This document shows positions 25,485 to 36,296 of a stretch of DNA of 64,000 nucleotides, piece after piece. The DNA is taken from positions 1 to 64,000 of the forward strand of contig JADCGL010000013.1 in NCBI GenBank assembly GCA_020248985.1, written 5' to 3'. This DNA is from Telmatospirillum sp. Its GTDB lineage: Bacteria; Pseudomonadota; Alphaproteobacteria; CACIAM-22H2. A model generated the notes under the pieces. The model was not told the DNA's origin and did no database searches. It saw only the letters and a program-made list of their open reading frames with translations. The number at the start of each line of letters is the position of its first letter. The stretch's first letter is position 1. A program made the translations under genes and the position numbers.

Positions 25485-26695
25485 GCTTCGGCGTCCTGCA
25501 CCGCATCCTGCTCGCGCGCGCGTTTCGCGCGTTGGGCGACGGATGCATGTGCATTCTGCTGCCTGCCTATCTCACTTTGTTGGGTCTAAGTCTCGTCGAA
25601 GTCGGCTGGGTCATCACGGCAACGGTCCTCGGGTCGGGCACGCTGTCGTTGGCGCTGAGTTTTCACGCGTGGCGGTGGGGCTTCCGCGCGTTGTTGCTCT
25701 GCGCCAGTGCGGCCATGATCGCGACCGGACTGACGATGACCCAGATCGTCGATTTTTGGCCGTTGATGGCGGTTGGGTTCGTCGGCACGCTCAACGCGTC
25801 GATGGATGATGTCAGCGTCTTTCTGCCGCTCGAACATGCGTTGATCAGCCAGACGACGAATTTGAGCACGCGAACGCGCGCTTTCGCGCGCTATGCCATG
25901 GTGGGGTCGCTGGTGGGCGCGTTGGGCGCTTTGGGTGCGCAGGCGCCGGACTTGCTTGTGGCGCATGTCGGCATCGACATGAAAACCGCTTTGCAGGGCA
26001 TGTTCGCGGTCTATGCCGCGTTGGGCGTTCTGTGTGCCGCAGCGTATTGGGGTTTGCCCCGGCATGTCGCGGCCAAAGCGCGCGTTGCGGCTCCGCCTTT
26101 GGCGCATTCGCGAACGCATGTGATGCGGCTGACGGCTCTCTTTTCGCTCGATGCGTTGGGTGGAGGAATGGTCGTGCACTCGATGATGAGCGTCTATCTC
26201 ATGTCGCTTTTTGGCCTGTCGGTGTCGCAGGTGAGCCTCGTGTTCGTCGGCATGGGCACGATAAACGCCGCGTCGTTTCTGGCGGTGCCGTTGCTAAGCC
26301 GCACGATCGGGCTGCTCAATACCATGCTGGCGTTCCACGTGCCTGCGAGCCTGCTGCTAGTGGCGATCGCGCTGGCGCCGTCCCCGGCCTGGGCCGTCGG
26401 TTTGCTGCTCGCCCGCAGCTTGATTTCGAGCTTGGACGTTCCGGCCCGTGCCGCCTACGTGATGGGCTTGGTTCCGCCCGAAGAAAGACCGGCCGCAGCC
26501 TCTCTCACCAGCATGCCGCGCAGCTTCGCCACTTCTGCGGGCCCCTGGATCTCGGGCGCGTTGCTGAGTCTCTCTGGTTTCGGCTGGCCGTTGATTTTGG
26601 CGGGGAGCCTCAAACTCGTCTATGCCGCCTTGCTCTGGAGAAGCTTCCAGAACGTGCCGTTGCTGGACGATTCCGTGACGGGCGAGAAGGCTTAA
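25481..26695 (+). CDS. Major facilitator superfamily transporter
   Basis: A 404-residue membrane protein with about twelve hydrophobic segments, beginning MSFGVLHRILLARAFRALGDG and including the MFS-like loop between helices 2 and 3. The start is ATG 25481, overlapping the lyase stop. As last gene in an operon that already encodes an ABC importer, it may export a by-product or take up a related monomer. No specific subfamily can be named. Confidence 0.8.
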   Translation: MSFGVLHRILLARAFRALGDGCMCILLPAYLTLLGLSLVEVGWVITATVLGSGTLSLALSFHAWRWGFRALLLCASAAMIATGLTMTQIVDFWPLMAVGFVGTLNASMDDVSVFLPLEHALISQTTNLSTRTRAFARYAMVGSLVGALGALGAQAPDLLVAHVGIDMKTALQGMFAVYAALGVLCAAAYWGLPRHVAAKARVAAPPLAHSRTHVMRLTALFSLDALGGGMVVHSMMSVYLMSLFGLSVSQVSLVFVGMGTINAASFLAVPLLSRTIGLLNTMLAFHVPASLLLVAIALAPSPAWAVGLLLARSLISSLDVPARAAYVMGLVPPEERPAAASLTSMPRSFATSAGPWISGALLSLSGFGWPLILAGSLKLVYAALLWRSFQNVPLLDDSVTGEKA

Positions 26696-26705
26696 ACGCT
26701 CCCCG

Positions 26706-26729
26706 TCGGGTTGACCGGCCCGAGTTTTT
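26706..26729 (+). terminator. Weak intrinsic terminator
   Basis: TCGGG (26706-26710) pairs with CCCGA (26719-26723) around an 8-base loop, followed by GTTTTT, 11 bases after the MFS stop codon. The stem is short, so efficiency is doubtful, but the position suits the end of the 18.8-26.7 kb operon. Confidence 0.4.
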
Positions 26730-26835
26730 GAACCAAGTCGCAAGGAAGAAACGGGTTAAACAGGCAAAATCAGGGCCTGATCAAAAACAAATTTACATCA
26801 GTAGGTTAGCGGCATGTATCGACATAGTACGTCTC

Positions 26836-27126
26836 GGACCAAAGGTTCTCACCTACATCCACTACAGCACGCCGGAGGGGACTCGAACTGCGTGCTAAGG
26901 GAAGCCAATTGGTTGAGTCGTTTCCGTTCAACTATCGCCGATATTTCGAATTGAAAGGCGAGGGGAGGCCTAGCATTCGACTGGCCTAAGTTGTCTTTGG
27001 TTTCCATTCAATTCCCTTGATTGCCAGAAATTCTGGAAATCAACATTGAAAACACTGGAGTTCTAGAATTCTGGGGGACTGGGGCTCGAGGCATTGCCTC
27101 GCGGGATTCGAATCCCGCTAGATCAA
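26836..27126 (+). repeat. Dispersed repeat, copy 3 (tRNA T-arm-like 3' end)
   Basis: Third copy, same orientation as copies 1 and 2. Matches in order: ACCAAAGGTTCTCACCTAC, an AAGGGAAGCCAATTGGTTG block, ACTATCGCCGATATTTCGAA, AAGGCGAGGGGAGGC, TGGTTTCCATTCAATTCCCTTG, and CTGGGGGACTGGGG. The 3' end has the CGAGGCATTGCCTCG dyad (27087-27101) and CGGGATTCGAATCCCG, a perfect 16-bp palindrome resembling a T-arm. This copy also contains GGGGACTCGAAC near 26877, which on the other strand again looks like a tRNA T-loop. It lies between the MFS gene and the end of the convergent minus-strand operon. Confidence 0.7.
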
Positions 27127-27489
27127 CGGTCTGTCGGAATTTTTTCTCAAGTAACTTGAAAGTGATTGAGTCCGCGGTTGGTCCGCAGGCTTTGTGGTCA
27201 GAGACCGGCATTCTGTCCGACGCCTGCTTTGGAATAAACGTCTTCTGGGCGTCCGAAACCTTCTATGCCTTCACTGACTTCCGCTCCCATAGCCGGGGAA
27301 CTCATCGCGGAAACGCTACTCAAGAACAATCGGATTTTCCGGTCTCGGACCACGGCCTCTAGCAGCCCAGGCTCGAGTGCGAATGCGGAGCGTTCCCCAG
27401 CGAATTGCAGCGTGCCGCCTGCGGATTCAACGCGGCTTCGCTTGCTGAAATCGACCAACAGTTTTGGATAGCGTACTCGAACCACCTTG
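27127..27489. other. Intergenic between convergent units, no gene seen
   Basis: About 360 bases between repeat copy 3 and the 3' end of the deacylase gene. Open frames on both strands here extend out of the repeat and have no recognisable domain. No clear terminator for the minus-strand operon could be found. Confidence 0.4.
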
Positions 27490-28539
27490 TTATGTCGTTT
27501 CGAACTTCTGTATTCGGCCAACGACCAGAATGTGCTCACCCTGCTGGACGGGCGCGCGCCAGGCCTGTGCGATCACGATGCCATCCACACCTGCGCGCAC
27601 CCCTAAAGGCGGTAGGTCGAGGCGGTCGAAATCGTGCAGCAGGCCGACCGGCGTTCCGGCACGCACTTCCGTTCCGCATTCGAGCAAGGATTCGTAATGA
27701 CCTGCAAAGGGCGCCGGTGTGAAGCAAGCGCGGTCGACCATTGCCGCACAGCGCTGCGTGCCGGCCGCATGGTGCGCAAAGCGCGCGACGGGCCCTTCCA
27801 TCTGGCCGTGATTGACGGCTGCAGCACGAATGCCCTGCTTGCCGTACGAGACGCCGGCGGCCTGCACGGCCTCGCCCCAGCCGAGCTCGCAGCCGACCGT
27901 GATTTTGCCGAGCCGCTCGGCTTCGCTTGTCAGCAGGCCCGGCGTTTCGTTCTGGTAGGTGATCACCAAGGGTGTCCCAAACCAGCGCGCGGCTTCTTCG
28001 ACCTGGCGGCCCTGCACGGGATCGGCGATCGGGTGGTAGCTCGTGCAGGGCATGTAGCGCTTCATGATGCCGCCGGCATGCAGATCAAGTACGACATGCA
28101 CCTGCGGCCAAATCGTCTCGCGGACGAAACGCGCGATGCGATGCGTGATGCCGCGCATGGACGGCGCAATGCCCGCCCCGTCCACGAAGGCGCGGTTGAG
28201 ATTGACGCCATCGTCTTGCGAGGAGTCGCGCGTGCCCGCGCGGAACGCGGCCACGTTGAGCACGGGCACCAGGATGATGCGCCCGCGCACTTTGGCGAGG
28301 TCGATCTCGCGCAGCATGCCGACGATCGCCATCGGGCCTTCATATTCGTTGCCGTGGTTCGAGCCGAAGGCGACGAGGCCTTTGCCTTTCTCGGCCTCGG
28401 GGCCGACGAAGATCGTCAGCGGAATGAGATGGTCGCCCCAGAGCGTGTCGTGCTCGAGGGCGACGTAGTAGTCGCGCCGTCCGGGCGTTTGGAAGTCGAT
28501 TTCGTCTTGCTTCACGATAAGGCGCTGCGGCGAGGTCAT
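27490..28539 (-). CDS. Succinylglutamate desuccinylase/aspartoacylase-family zinc deacylase
   Basis: A 349-residue M14-like zinc hydrolase that removes an acyl group from an N-acylated or amide substrate. Zinc ligands are visible as H62 and E65 in GSNHGNEYEG and H154 in LDLHAGG; the NLNRAF motif (about 113-118) binds the carboxylate. The start is ATG 28539 with GAGGAGAG upstream; a longer open frame to 28662 overlaps the neighbouring gene. It is the last gene of the minus-strand operon and follows an enolase-superfamily gene by 10 bases. In this context it may release an acyl or amino moiety from the imported compound. Confidence 0.85.
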   Translation of the reverse strand: MTSPQRLIVKQDEIDFQTPGRRDYYVALEHDTLWGDHLIPLTIFVGPEAEKGKGLVAFGSNHGNEYEGPMAIVGMLREIDLAKVRGRIILVPVLNVAAFRAGTRDSSQDDGVNLNRAFVDGAGIAPSMRGITHRIARFVRETIWPQVHVVLDLHAGGIMKRYMPCTSYHPIADPVQGRQVEEAARWFGTPLVITYQNETPGLLTSEAERLGKITVGCELGWGEAVQAAGVSYGKQGIRAAAVNHGQMEGPVARFAHHAAGTQRCAAMVDRACFTPAPFAGHYESLLECGTEVRAGTPVGLLHDFDRLDLPPLGVRAGVDGIVIAQAWRAPVQQGEHILVVGRIQKFETT

Positions 28540-28549
28540 GGGTCTCTCC

Positions 28550-29724
28550 TCAATTGACGCGATGGTGGGCAATGAAATCTTCGTCGACTGCAACGCCGAT
28601 CCCGACCGCGTCGGGGATGGCGATCGTGCCGTCCGCGGCCAGCTTGAAGGGCGCTTGTGCAATCCCCCGCGTCAAGGCGCTCTGGCTTACATTGAACTCG
28701 ACCAGCGGAGCGCGGGGCAAGGTCGCGATGAGCTGCAGGCTGTAGCCCGTCAGCAGATGGGTGAGCCAGGAATGCGGCACGAGATCGATATTGGCCTTGG
28801 CGGCCATGTGCACCACTTCGCGCGCCACGGTGAGGCCGCCGCAACGCGACAGGTCTGGTTGGATGATGTCGACCGCCCCCATGCCGATGAAGCGCTCGAA
28901 ATCCCACACCGTCGCCACCTGTTCGCCAGCCGCGAGCGGGACCGGGCTTGCCGCGCGCACGGCGGTGTATTCCTCGAAGCGTTCGGGATGGATGAAATCT
29001 TCGACCCAACCGACTTTGTAGTCGGCAAGCCATTCGCACAGGTGGATCGCGTCGCGCCGCGAGCGCGGACGGAAACGCTCGGGCTCGCGCCAGCCGGCCG
29101 GATACCAGCCCGGATCGACGAGCAACTGGCGCGAGGGGCCGAGGGCGGCGCGGGCCGCTGCCACAAGTTCGCGGTCGCGCCCTTCGTCTTCGCCGAACAC
29201 GCCCCAGCCGAATTTGACGGCCGTGAAACCTTTTTCGACGTAGCCGCGCGCGGCCTCTTCCATGCCCAGCGGCGTCTCGCGGAACAAGGTGGAGGCATAG
29301 GCCGTCACGCGATCGTGGCGGCGCCCGCCGAGCAATTGGGCAAGCGACACGCCGGCGGCCTGGGCGCGGATGAGCCACAGCGCATTGTCGATCGCCGAGA
29401 TGCATTGCATGGCGATGCCGCGGCGCCCGTAATAGGCGCTGCCGACATAGAGCCGCTCCCACACGCGGTCGGTGTCCAGCGGATCCTGGCCGATCAGCAA
29501 TTCGCCGAGCGTCTTGAAACCCATGATCGACATGCCATGTCCCGCGATGATGGCAACGGCGGCAGGCCCCAAGGTTTCAATGTCGGCCCAGCCAGTGAGC
29601 CCCGCATCGGTCGAGATTTTGACGATGAGCTGCCAATCGCCGTTGTCGGTCGCTTCCTGGGCACCGCTGCCGGCATCATAGCTTTGCGTGCCGCGCAGCA
29701 GGATCGGATCGACGTGCGTAATCT

Positions 29725-29728
<4 letters not shown>
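28550..29728 (-). CDS. Enolase-superfamily sugar-acid dehydratase-like enzyme
   Basis: A 392-residue mandelate-racemase-type enzyme. Lys is K172 in TAVKFGWG, metal ligands are D205 (LLVDPGW), E243 (WVED) and E269 (AAGEQ), and the catalytic His is H319 in VPHSW, preceded by D292 in QPDLSRCGG. The single Lys followed by FGWG and the HSW motif resemble rhamnonate/galactonate-type dehydratases rather than the MLE subgroup. GTG 29728 is the start, with GGAGGA 8 bases upstream; the open frame runs on into the ABC ATPase gene. Substrate is probably a six-carbon or deoxy aldonate, but this is inference. Confidence 0.85.
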
Positions 29729-31703
<1,975 letters not shown>

Positions 31704-31705
31704 GG

Positions 31706-32578
31706 TCAGCTCTGCTCGATCTTCATGCGCGGGTCGAGCACGTCGCGCAAACCGTCGCCCAGCAGATTGAGTCCGAGTACGGTTATCGCAATCGCCGTGC
31801 CGGGCAGCACGGTGAGCCACCATGCTTCGCGAATATAGGAGCGCCCCTCGGCGATGAGGATGCCCCAGCTTGGCACCGTGGGCGGCGCACCCAGCCCCAG
31901 AAAACTCAGTACGGCCTCGGAGAGCACGGCATAGGCGAACACGAAGCTCAGCTGCACCAGCAGGGGCGCCATGCAATTGGGCAGCACGTGGCGGAACAGA
32001 ATATGCCAGTCGTTGGCACCCGCAGCGCGCGACGCGTGCACATAGTCGAGCTCGCGCACCACGAGCACGCTCGCGCGCAGAATGCGCGCCGTGCGCGGGA
32101 TATAGACGACGGCGAGTGCAATGACGGCCGTCGTCGCCGATGCGCCAAGGGCAGCGGCAATTCCGATCGCGAGCAGAACCGACGGGAAGGCCATCAACGC
32201 GTCGGCCAAGCGCATCAGCGGCCCGTCCAGGCGCTGGAAATAGCCGGCTAGCGCCCCCAGCAGAATGCCGAACACGGCGTTCAGCACCACGACCCACAGC
32301 CCGATTTCGAGCGACAGGCGCCCGCCATAGAGCACGCGCGCGAACATGTCGCGGCCGAGATTGTCCGTACCGAACGGAAAATCGCCCGACGGCGGGCGAA
32401 AGCGCATGCGGATCGCAAGCCGGTTGGGTTCGCCGTTCGTGAGCACGGGTGCCAGCAGGATCGCGAGCAGCACGATCGCGACGAGGGTCGCCCCGACGAC
32501 GAAGGCGCGGTTGCGCAGCAAGCGGCGCACGAGGAACCGGTTCTGTTCGGACAGAAACAAACCGCTTGCCGTTGCCAT
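31706..32578 (-). CDS. ABC importer permease, DppC type
   Basis: A 290-residue inner-membrane permease with an N-terminal helix, the FPFGTDNLGRDMFARVLYG motif near residue 68 typical of DppC proteins, further spans, and the coupling loop ASRAAGANDWHILFRHVLP near residue 185. The C-terminus GDGLRDVLDPRM is family-typical. It lies one base after the DppB-type gene. Confidence 0.92.
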   Translation of the reverse strand: MATASGLFLSEQNRFLVRRLLRNRAFVVGATLVAIVLLAILLAPVLTNGEPNRLAIRMRFRPPSGDFPFGTDNLGRDMFARVLYGGRLSLEIGLWVVVLNAVFGILLGALAGYFQRLDGPLMRLADALMAFPSVLLAIGIAAALGASATTAVIALAVVYIPRTARILRASVLVVRELDYVHASRAAGANDWHILFRHVLPNCMAPLLVQLSFVFAYAVLSEAVLSFLGLGAPPTVPSWGILIAEGRSYIREAWWLTVLPGTAIAITVLGLNLLGDGLRDVLDPRMKIEQS

Positions 32579-32579
32579 G

Positions 32580-33524
32580 CTACTGCACCCGCACGCGCGG
32601 ATCGAAATAGGCGTAGAGCATGTCGACCGCGAGATTGAGCATCATCAACGCGGCCGCGACGAACAGCAGGCCGCCTTGGATCATCGGATAGTCGCGCCGC
32701 AGGATCGCGTTGCCGAGCAGCGAGCCCATGCCGGGAACGGTGAAGACCGTCTCGATCACGATCGAGCCCGAAATCAGCACCGAGAAGATGAGGCCGATCA
32801 CCGTCACGACCGGGATCATGGCGTTGGCGAGCGCATGTTTCATCACGACGGACCATTCCGAAAGGCCCTTGGCGCGCGCCGTGCGCACATAGTCTTGGCG
32901 CAGCACTTCGAGCATGGCCGAGCGCGTGATGCGCGTAAGCAAGCCGATCTGCAGCAGCGCCAAGGCCGTTGCGGGCATCGTCGCCGTGCGGAAGAAGCCC
33001 GCAAGATCGTCGGTGGGGGCGACATAGCCGCTGGTCGGCAGCCATCCCAGATGCACCGAGAACACGACGATCATGACGAGCCCGAGCCAGAAATTCGGTA
33101 GTGAGACGCCGATCAGCGCAATGCCGGTCGCAACTTGGTCGATCCAGGTATTGTGCTGAAGGGCGGCGATGATTCCCGTCGCAAGCCCGAGCACGATCGT
33201 GAGGGCCAGCGCGTAGCTTGCGAGCCACAAGGTGACCGGCAGACGTTCGACGATGGCGCCGACGACCGGCTGGCCCAGCAGCAGCGAGTTGCCGAGATCG
33301 CCCTGCAGCAGATTCCAGTAGAAGGCGCCGATCTGCACATAGACCGGCCGGTCGAGGCCGAGATTGCGCCGTATCTGTTCGATTTCTTCGAAGGTCGCTG
33401 TCGTACCGCCCATCACGACGGCGGGGTCGCCGGGGACGAGTTTGATGAGGCCGAACGACAGCAAGCTCACGATCGCGAGGATCGGGATTGCCTGCAGCAG
33501 TCGTTTGACGAGATAGGCCAGCAT
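32580..33524 (-). CDS. ABC importer permease, DppB type
   Basis: A 314-residue permease with an N-terminal membrane helix, the LNLDRPVY-like region (LGLDRPVYVQ, about 55) and the coupling motif RTARAKGLSEWSVVMKHALANA near residue 210. It ends LYAYFDPRVRVQ. It follows the binding-protein gene by 61 bases, the only sizeable gap inside the importer operon. Confidence 0.92.
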   Translation of the reverse strand: MLAYLVKRLLQAIPILAIVSLLSFGLIKLVPGDPAVVMGGTTATFEEIEQIRRNLGLDRPVYVQIGAFYWNLLQGDLGNSLLLGQPVVGAIVERLPVTLWLASYALALTIVLGLATGIIAALQHNTWIDQVATGIALIGVSLPNFWLGLVMIVVFSVHLGWLPTSGYVAPTDDLAGFFRTATMPATALALLQIGLLTRITRSAMLEVLRQDYVRTARAKGLSEWSVVMKHALANAMIPVVTVIGLIFSVLISGSIVIETVFTVPGMGSLLGNAILRRDYPMIQGGLLFVAAALMMLNLAVDMLYAYFDPRVRVQ

Positions 33525-33585
33525 CGAGCGGCTCCGGATCGGCGGAAGCGCGGACCCGGCCTTGCGGCCGGGCCCGCCTTTGCCG

Positions 33586-35172
33586 TTACGGACGCATCCA
33601 AACGTTCGAGAAGCGCGTGATGTAGTAGGGCTTGTAGTTCTCGACGTTCGTGCGCACGGCGTGCGTCTTGGGGCCGACGCCGAACGGGATCGCCATCACC
33701 TGCTCGATGGCGATGCGCTGGGCGCGCGCGAAGGCGGCCTGGCGCTGGGCAAGTTCGGGGGCCGTGTTGAGATCGTTGAACGCGGCCATGAAGGCCGGAT
33801 CGACGACGTTGTTCGGCGATTTGTAGACCGGGTTGGGTTCGGCAAGCTGGCGCAGCGTCTGCGGCCCGCCTTGCGCCACCACGCCGCTCCAGAAGGTGAA
33901 GAAGAAGTTCCAGCCCGCGGTTTCGCGCTGGCTCTTCTGGAGAGCCGCCGGCCAGTCCAGCACCTCGAGTTCGGCGTTGATGCCGGCAGCCTTGAGCTGT
34001 TCGGCCATCACGAGCGAGGTGTTGTACATCAGCGGGAACTGCCGGTTCGTCAGCAGCACCACTTTTTCGCCGCGATATCCCGCTTCGCGCAGAAGCTCGC
34101 GCGCGCGCGCCGGGTTCTTCTGGTTCAAGAGTTCCTTGCCGGCGTCGGTGAAATACTGCATGCCCGGATACTGGAAGCCGGGATTGAGCTTGTACTGGCC
34201 TTCGGTCGCGGCATCCATGATCTCTTCGAAATTCATGGCCGCCAGGATCGCCTGCCGGACTTTGAGATTGTCGGTCGGCGGGGCCGAGAAGTTCGGATAG
34301 GTCACGTTCGTCATGAAGGTTTCCATGCGCGATATCTTGATCGCGCGATTTTCGGCCACGCGCTTCTGCGAGGCGGCCGGCACGTCTTCCACGCCGTGCA
34401 CTTCGCCCAATTCGAGCGCCGCCGTGCGCGCGGCGGGTTCGCTCATCATGCGCAAGGTCACGCTGTCCACGCACGCGCGCTTGCTGCCGCCGAAGCCGAG
34501 CATCTCGCTGTAGCGCGTGTCGGTGCGGTAGCCGTCGAAGCGGCGCAGACGCACGAAACTGTCCGCACGGAACTCGTCGAGCCGGAAGGGGCCGGTTCCC
34601 ACGGCCGGCAGTTGGCCGGGTGCGGCCGAAGCGTTTTCGGCCGGCACGATCACGATGGGGACGGCGAACGACGACAGCGTTTCGATGAAGAGCGGCCGGC
34701 GTTCCTTGAGATGGATCACGAAGGTCGAGGCGTCGGGCGCTTCCCAGCGGTCGACCGGGTCGAGCACCGAGCGGTCGAGGCCGATGCGCTTGTAGCGGTC
34801 GTAGGACGCCACGACGTCGGCCGAGCTCAGCGTCTTGCCGTTGTGGAACTGCACGCCCTGGCGAATCTTGAATGTCAGCACGAGCCCGTTGGGGCTGATA
34901 TCGACGCTCTCGGCGAGTTCGAGCGTCGGGTTCATGTTCTCGTCGCGCGTGACGAGCGATTCGTAGATGTTGAGCAGCACGTTGCGCGAGGCGGTCGAGT
35001 TCGAGGTGTGCTGGTCGAGGCCCGGCACTTGGCTTTCGAGCGCGAAGACAAGATCGCCGCCGGTGCGCGGACATTGGAAGCCTTGCGCGTCGGCGGCGTT
35101 CGGCAATGCCGCAAGCAGGCCCGCGACCAGCGAGGCCGCGGCGAGTTTCGAGGCGGAGTTGATGCTGGTCAT
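33586..35172 (-). CDS. ABC transporter substrate-binding protein, family 5
   Basis: A 528-residue periplasmic protein. Its signal peptide is MTSINSASK, a hydrophobic core and cleavage after AADA (about residue 29). The SBP_bac_5 core shows TFKIRQGVQFHNGKTLSSADV near 105 and GTGPFRLDEF near 195. The start is ATG 35172 with GGGAGAG 8 bases upstream; the long upstream open frame is a shadow of the regulator gene. With no peptidase nearby and many sugar-acid enzymes around it, the ligand is more likely a glycoside, oligosaccharide or acylated sugar than a peptide. Confidence 0.9.
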   Translation of the reverse strand: MTSINSASKLAAASLVAGLLAALPNAADAQGFQCPRTGGDLVFALESQVPGLDQHTSNSTASRNVLLNIYESLVTRDENMNPTLELAESVDISPNGLVLTFKIRQGVQFHNGKTLSSADVVASYDRYKRIGLDRSVLDPVDRWEAPDASTFVIHLKERRPLFIETLSSFAVPIVIVPAENASAAPGQLPAVGTGPFRLDEFRADSFVRLRRFDGYRTDTRYSEMLGFGGSKRACVDSVTLRMMSEPAARTAALELGEVHGVEDVPAASQKRVAENRAIKISRMETFMTNVTYPNFSAPPTDNLKVRQAILAAMNFEEIMDAATEGQYKLNPGFQYPGMQYFTDAGKELLNQKNPARARELLREAGYRGEKVVLLTNRQFPLMYNTSLVMAEQLKAAGINAELEVLDWPAALQKSQRETAGWNFFFTFWSGVVAQGGPQTLRQLAEPNPVYKSPNNVVDPAFMAAFNDLNTAPELAQRQAAFARAQRIAIEQVMAIPFGVGPKTHAVRTNVENYKPYYITRFSNVWMRP

Positions 35173-35174
35173 GT

Positions 35175-36296
35175 TCACTCTCCCTGTTGGGTTTGGCCCT
35201 GTTTGGAATGAAACGCGCGAGGCGGCCGCTTCTTGTCGGACGAGCGGTCCGCGTCGATTTGCGAGGAACGGTTTGCGACGAACTGGACGGGCAGCACCTT
35301 GCGTCGCCATTCGAAGGTGCCGGTCTTGAGGCGCGCCACAAGCGCGCTTGCGGCTTCCTCGCCCAAGCGAAAGGCGGGGGAGACGACGGTCGTGAGTGCC
35401 GGGTCGGCGTAGAGATGGTTTTCGAGCCCGTTGAAGCCGGTCACGCGCACGCGGCCCGGAACGTCGATGTTGCGATGGGCCAGCAGCTTCAACGCGGCGA
35501 GCGCCATGCGGTCGTTGCCGCCGACGATCGCGTCGGGCAAGCCGCTGCGGTCGATCTGGCCCGCGAGTTCGTGCTGCGTGGCTTCGAAACCTTCGGCCGC
35601 ACAGCGCAGCACCGTGAAGGCGGGCGGCTCGGGCAAGGACGACAGCACGCGGCGCACGGCTTCCTCGCGCCGCACCATGGCCGGCCATTCGACGGCGGGT
35701 ACCAGCATCACCACGCTGCGCAAATGCCGTTCGCACAGATGGGCCGCGACCGCGCGCGCACCGCCGGAATCGTCGAGCAGGATCGCGCAGGAATCGTCGA
35801 GGTCGGCGGCGGCTTCGTCCTGCACGACCACGACGGGCTGCCCCAGCCCCGCGATGCGCGACAGGATTTTTCGTCGTTCTTTGGCCGAGCCGGAGGCGAC
35901 GACGCAGAGGCCGTCGCTCTCGATGTGGCGCAGCATTGGCACGGTGCCGAGATCGCGCGCCTGCACGCCCTGCAGAATGAGGCTGTAGCCGTGGCGGCCC
36001 AGCGTTTCGTTGAGGCCCGCAAGCATCGCCGCCGTGAACGGGTCCGAGAGATAGTAGGGCGAGGGATCGACGATGACGACGCCGACCGCCATGCGCTTGG
36101 CCGCGCGCAGATGCCGGGCGGCCGCATGCGGGCGGTAGCCGAGCCGGTCGCTTGCGGCGATCACGCGGCGCGCGGTTTCCGCACTCACCTGGCTGCTGCG
36201 CCCGTTGATGACGTTCGAGACCGTCATCGTCGTGGTCCCGGCGGCTTCGGCGACGTCGCGAAGCGTGGTGCGGCGCGGCTGTGCGGGCCCGACCAT
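35175..36296 (-). CDS. LacI-family transcriptional regulator (operon-internal)
   Basis: A 373-residue regulator. The N-terminal HTH and hinge occupy about residues 9-65 (TTLRDVAEAAGTTTMTVSNVINGRSS, then GYRPHAAARHLRAAKR), followed by a periplasmic-binding-protein-like sensor domain (GVVIVDPSPYYLSDPF to VTGFNGLENHLYADPALTTV). The C-terminal 40 residues are a basic tail. It is encoded within the operon, its stop 2 bases before the binding-protein start and its start at the end of the dehydratase gene. The perfect palindrome at 41624-41639 ahead of the operon is the natural candidate operator. Confidence 0.9.
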   Translation of the reverse strand: MVGPAQPRRTTLRDVAEAAGTTTMTVSNVINGRSSQVSAETARRVIAASDRLGYRPHAAARHLRAAKRMAVGVVIVDPSPYYLSDPFTAAMLAGLNETLGRHGYSLILQGVQARDLGTVPMLRHIESDGLCVVASGSAKERRKILSRIAGLGQPVVVVQDEAAADLDDSCAILLDDSGGARAVAAHLCERHLRSVVMLVPAVEWPAMVRREEAVRRVLSSLPEPPAFTVLRCAAEGFEATQHELAGQIDRSGLPDAIVGGNDRMALAALKLLAHRNIDVPGRVRVTGFNGLENHLYADPALTTVVSPAFRLGEEAASALVARLKTGTFEWRRKVLPVQFVANRSSQIDADRSSDKKRPPRAFHSKQGQTQQGE

